Below, in pieces: positions 60,840-64,000 of a stretch of 64,000 bases of DNA. Origin of the DNA: Acidaminococcus sp. (lineage in GTDB: Bacteria; Bacillota; Negativicutes; Acidaminococcales; Acidaminococcaceae); the NCBI GenBank assembly GCA_022482815.1, contig JAKVOM010000001.1, forward strand, positions 186,001 to 250,000, written 5' to 3'. A model generated the notes under the pieces. It searched no databases. It was given only the letters and a program-made list of their open reading frames with translations, and was not told where the DNA came from. Made by a program: the position numbers and the translations under genes. The first letter of the stretch is position 1; every line of letters starts with the position of its first letter.

Positions 60840-62129
60840 TTAACAAAACATATTCTGGAGCATGAATTTTTTTATAGATTGTAGTTGTTCAATCTTACGC
60901 TGATGAATAGTGATGAGCCTGTCAATTTTTAAAAGAAATGTAGAAATTTTAGCATTTTCTTCCCTACTTGTTGGCATTATTAACTCGATATTTCGAATGT
61001 CCTCGACAGTAATATTAGCATGTGATGATGCTTTTATTAACGACTTAAAATAATACTGTCCATATTCTGATTCCAATTCTTGAAGAATGAATTCACCATC
61101 ATTTTCATTTTTTAATTTACATATCCCTACAGCTCCTCCTATAAAGGACTTTTCTTTAAGTTTATAGAATCCTACATTTCCTATCCGTCCAGAAATAGAT
61201 ATAAGAATACTTGGTTTGTCCAATGTAATTTTAGGAAATTTTTCTGCTATTTTGATAGGAATATAAAAATCAGTATTAAGATTAATCTTATTTCCCGTAA
61301 AATCTTTATTTTGAATAAAAGGATACGTATCTGTTTCTTTTTTTCTAACCAACATAGGTTTTATCGTTTTAGAATAGTCAAACCCCGTTTGTTTTGTAAT
61401 AAGTTCACATAGGTTATCTAACTTACAGTGTTTCCATGCGTCAGTAAATCCTTTAAATCGAAGTTTGGGAACATTCTCTCCTTTTGCCGGAAACATATTT
61501 TGAAGGAAGTATTCTTTAATCCTTTTTTGTAATTCCAACTTACGCTGATGAAGAATGATAATGTGATTAAGTAAGCCAAAAAAATGTACAATTCTCTTTT
61601 GTTCATCAATAGAAGTCATAGGAAACACCAACTTTTGTACCACTGATGAACTTAACCCGTTCATTATGCTTCCAACAGATAATCTATTGATTTGATTCTT
61701 AATCAGCTCTGAATCCTGCAGTAAAAGTTTGATAAATTCAGGAATAATTCCATCTTTAAACTGTAGCCTTAATAAATGTGAATTCATAATACCTTTTTCA
61801 GCATTAGAAGGAAAAATCGCACAAGCTCCAATTGTGCCCATCATGCTTATTACAAGGTCTCCTGGTCTCAATTCACAACTTTTTAACTCTTCATATTTTG
61901 CCGGTGTAATATAGTAATCTCCAATTGTAAAATCTTCTTCAAATATATTTTCCTGAGCATAAACCTTTACACCTGTATTTACGTAATATTCCTTTTTTAG
62001 AGCACTACCAAAGGGACCTATTTTCATAGATCCTTTTGTTGTTTTTAATAAATCGGTTACCTTACGCCGTTCCCAATCATCAGTGAATCCCTTAAAACGA
62101 ATTGCTGGAATCGCTTTCAACTTATTCAT
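60840..62129 (-). CDS. hsdS: Type I restriction enzyme specificity subunit
   Basis: DNA recognition subunit of 429 residues with two target-recognition domains. The repeated pattern RFKGFTDDWERRKV and RFKGFTDAWKHCKL opens each TRD, and the conserved helices QKRIVHFFGLLNHIIILHQRK and NAKISTFLLKIDRLITIHQR close them. The ATG at 62129 follows GAGGTG and is 10 bases beyond the hsdM stop. Local base composition is clearly more A/T-rich than in neighbouring genes, usual for exchanged hsdS genes. Confidence 0.93.
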   Translation of the reverse strand: MNKLKAIPAIRFKGFTDDWERRKVTDLLKTTKGSMKIGPFGSALKKEYYVNTGVKVYAQENIFEEDFTIGDYYITPAKYEELKSCELRPGDLVISMMGTIGACAIFPSNAEKGIMNSHLLRLQFKDGIIPEFIKLLLQDSELIKNQINRLSVGSIMNGLSSSVVQKLVFPMTSIDEQKRIVHFFGLLNHIIILHQRKLELQKRIKEYFLQNMFPAKGENVPKLRFKGFTDAWKHCKLDNLCELITKQTGFDYSKTIKPMLVRKKETDTYPFIQNKDFTGNKINLNTDFYIPIKIAEKFPKITLDKPSILISISGRIGNVGFYKLKEKSFIGGAVGICKLKNENDGEFILQELESEYGQYYFKSLIKASSHANITVEDIRNIELIMPTSREENAKISTFLLKIDRLITIHQRKIEQLQSIKKFMLQNMFC

Positions 62130-62139
62130 TACGAACACC

Positions 62140-63747
62140 TCATTCCATCAATTTAAGGAATTTCTGAAGAGCCTTGGCCTTTTTTTCATCTTTAGTGGTC
62201 AAATTCTGCATCATTTCGAAAAGCGATTTTTCATTTTCTGCAAGTTCAGCGTCTGTCTTTTTTAGTCCTGCATTAACTTCATTCAAATCAATTTCCGGTT
62301 CCGGCTCAAAGGTATCTACATAACGGGGAATGTTAAGATTAAATTCATTCTTTTGAATTTCTTCATACGTAGCCACATGGCAGAACCTATCTACGTCTTT
62401 CCGTTCCTGATAAGCCATAAAAATCCGTTCAATATTGGCATCAGTCATGATATTCTGCGGTTTGCCCTTTTCAAATTCTTTGCTGCCGTCAATAAAGAGA
62501 ACATCACGGCCTGGGCGGTCTTTTTTGAGGATCATGATAATCGTAGGAATCCCCGTTGAATAGAAGATACCCGCAGGAAGCCCGATAACGGCATAAATAG
62601 CGCCCTTTTCCAAAAGTTTTTCGCGAATCTTACCTTCTGCAGCCCCACGGAACAGCACGCCATGGGGCAGTACAATGCCCATTGTACCCGTGGCTTTTAA
62701 ATGGTAAAAACCGTGCAGCAGAAAGGCATAATCCGCCTTAGATTTAGGAGCCAGTACGCCATAATCCGAAAAACGTGGATCCTGCAAAAAGCCTTTATCG
62801 GCACTCCATTTTTGAGAGTAAGGAGGATTCATCATTACGGCATCAAAGTCCGTAATTTCATCAACAGGCCAATCCTTATCCAAAGTATCACCATTCCGCA
62901 GGTGCTGATTGGTAGCCGGAATGTTATGGATAATCATGTTCATGCGAGCCAGGTTGTACGTAGAAGTCTTGATTTCCTGCCCATAGTAGTCGATGGAGTC
63001 TTTATCTTCGATATAATTTTTTACGTTCAGCAGCAGAGAACCGGATCCCATTGCCGGATCATAAGCCGTAAATCCTTTTTTATCTATGTAGTTCTGGGTC
63101 GTGATGCGCGTCAATAGTTTAGATACTGACTGCGGCGTATAGAATTCTCCTGCCTTCTGACCCATATCAGAAGCAAAATTACCAATCAAATATTCGTAGG
63201 CATCACCAAGTGTATCCGTGTTGTGGCTGTCCAGATTGAGAGGTGCCAGTGCCAGCATCACGTCAGATATCATTTCATTGCGCTTTTGCGGAGTAGATCC
63301 AAGTTTAGTAGAGTACAAATCTACATCATCGAAAAGATGTCCCAAAAGCTCCGGATTGGATTGTTCTGCATCCCGAAATGCCTGGTTCAGGCGTTCGAGC
63401 TGAAATTTCTTCTGCTGAATTTCATTGACCAGAGCGGTAAAGGTAAATTCCGGCTTGATTTCATAATCCATATTCATGGAAAACAGCAAATCGTCATGGT
63501 AATCGCTGTCTGCATAATATTTTTTATAGGCAGCTTGCCGCTGGGCTTCCGATGCGACATCACTTTTTTCAAGTTCTCCTGCATCCACGAGTGCACTTGC
63601 AGCGTTCTCCAACACTTTATCAGACAAATGTTTATAGAAAATCAGGCCAAGGGCATAATTCATATAATCGGCAGCACCCATCGTCTGACGCATAACATTA
63701 GCAGAATCCAGCAATACTTGTTTCAATCCTTTTTCTTCATTACTCAT
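62140..63747 (-). CDS. hsdM: Type I restriction enzyme methyltransferase subunit
   Basis: N6-adenine methyltransferase, 535 residues. SAM-binding FTAYDPAMGSGSLLLNVKNY (motif I) and catalytic AVMMNPPYSQKW (motif IV, residues 307-310 NPPY). The N-terminal helical domain begins LLDSANVMRQTMGAADYMNY. A strong GAGGAGG lies upstream of the ATG. Confidence 0.95.
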   Translation of the reverse strand: MSNEEKGLKQVLLDSANVMRQTMGAADYMNYALGLIFYKHLSDKVLENAASALVDAGELEKSDVASEAQRQAAYKKYYADSDYHDDLLFSMNMDYEIKPEFTFTALVNEIQQKKFQLERLNQAFRDAEQSNPELLGHLFDDVDLYSTKLGSTPQKRNEMISDVMLALAPLNLDSHNTDTLGDAYEYLIGNFASDMGQKAGEFYTPQSVSKLLTRITTQNYIDKKGFTAYDPAMGSGSLLLNVKNYIEDKDSIDYYGQEIKTSTYNLARMNMIIHNIPATNQHLRNGDTLDKDWPVDEITDFDAVMMNPPYSQKWSADKGFLQDPRFSDYGVLAPKSKADYAFLLHGFYHLKATGTMGIVLPHGVLFRGAAEGKIREKLLEKGAIYAVIGLPAGIFYSTGIPTIIMILKKDRPGRDVLFIDGSKEFEKGKPQNIMTDANIERIFMAYQERKDVDRFCHVATYEEIQKNEFNLNIPRYVDTFEPEPEIDLNEVNAGLKKTDAELAENEKSLFEMMQNLTTKDEKKAKALQKFLKLME

Positions 63748-63766
63748 TATCCAGTTCCTCCTCTAT

Positions 63767-64000
63767 TTATTGTTCCTGCATATTTCTTAAAATGGCCATG
63801 ATTCCTTTTAATTTGGAATCAGCGTGCAAAACTTCCAAATAGTGTTGATACAGAGCTGTAGCATACAGGGTTCCTATTTTTTCCTGCTTATCCCTATATG
63901 GCAGCTCTATTTCTACCTGCTTTAATTGCTGAGCAGAAAGCCGGGCAATTACAGATCCCTGCAGCAAGATACTGTACTGCCTTTTTAGCTGTCTCGACTG
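63767..64000 (-). CDS. C-terminal end of an HsdS-like protein (partial)
   Basis: The minus-strand frame is open through the window edge. The visible 77 residues, including QGSVIARLSAQQLKQVEIEL, PYRDKQEKIGTLYATALYQH and a final RNMQEQ, resemble the end of a specificity-subunit TRD followed by the conserved helix (usually LPPLEEQQKIG). It lies 19 bases upstream of hsdM in the same direction. It may be a half-size HsdS or an additional specificity gene. The start is outside the window. Confidence 0.65.
   Translation of the reverse strand, partial: QSRQLKRQYSILLQGSVIARLSAQQLKQVEIELPYRDKQEKIGTLYATALYQHYLEVLHADSKLKGIMAILRNMQEQ

Noticed and set aside
57753-63747. Phage defence island beyond the type I R-M system
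   Set aside because: Apart from hsdMSR and a partial HsdS-like gene no other defence gene is seen; the phytase is metabolic.

Overview
The window reads as a chromosomal segment of a diderm Firmicute, most likely a member of the Negativicutes (Acidaminococcus/Veillonella/Selenomonas relatives; genus not fixed). The reasons are a Firmicutes-type rplK-rplA-rplJ-rplL/nusG/secE cluster, SigH next to RlmB and an L10-type leader, combined with genes that imply an outer membrane (an RND pump with its adaptor lipoprotein) and a cysteine (PTP-like) phytase of the kind known from Selenomonas and Megasphaera. Most genes lie on the minus strand.

Layout. 0-1.3 kb: an ISL3-family transposase. 1.4-6.6 kb: translation block, transcribed leftward as five tRNAs, tuf, rpmG, secE, nusG, rplK, rplA, L10 leader, rplJ, rplL. 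6.6-11.1 kb: uppP, pfkA, a BrxF-like P-loop protein, sigH, rlmB. 11.2-24.3 kb: flavodiiron protein, alanine symporter, SbmA/YddA-like ABC exporter, RND pump and adaptor, a secreted DUF3298-like protein, a GlcD-type FAD oxidase. 24.5-33.3 kb: flavodoxin, metallo-beta-lactamase-fold hydrolase, dicarboxylate/amino-acid symporter, HydE, amino-acid permease with a C26 peptidase, and a TetR regulator divergent from an isochorismatase-family hydrolase. 33.4-40.3 kb: DUF559 protein, a decayed-looking methionine synthase module, PepT, a phosphoribosyltransferase, a dense DnaA-box cluster and a small hypothetical gene. 40.5-42.1 kb: an IS110 element inserted in a palindromic repeat. 42.5-48.1 kb: ppk1 with a degenerate Ppx paralogue, and a divergent canonical ppx. 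48.6-56.3 kb: YfcC transporter with PepV dipeptidase, a GH18 lipoprotein, and lrgB with an lrgA/cidA gene split by an IS200/IS605 element. 56.7-64 kb: PTP-like phytase, then a type I restriction-modification locus (hsdM, hsdS, hsdR) preceded by the end of a second HsdS-like gene that runs off the window.

How the parts work together: the amino-acid and peptide genes (alanine symporter, DAACS symporter, APC permease with C26 peptidase, PepT, PepV with YfcC) fit an amino-acid-fermenting anaerobe. The flavodiiron protein and HydE fit anaerobic metabolism with oxygen/NO defence and an [FeFe] hydrogenase elsewhere in the genome. The ppk1/ppx genes handle polyphosphate.

The intergenic DNA is the most unusual part. 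It carries at least four repeat families: a 'TTAGTAC...GGCGGATTCTTGA' repeat (six copies), a REP-like 'CTCCTTCC...GGAAGGAGG' palindrome, terminators sharing a GGCTGTGAAA stem, and a two-copy structured element with a perfect 11-bp outer stem. The strongest points for a second look are: (1) a methionine synthase with an in-frame TAG, loss of the cobalt-ligand histidine and loss of the activation-domain Arg/Tyr; (2) eight perfect DnaA boxes plus two near matches within 332 bp, without dnaA nearby; (3) a solitary BrxF-like P-loop protein in a pfkA operon; (4) the two-copy structured element; (5) the IS605 insertion in lrgA/cidA, whose empty site can be rebuilt in frame.
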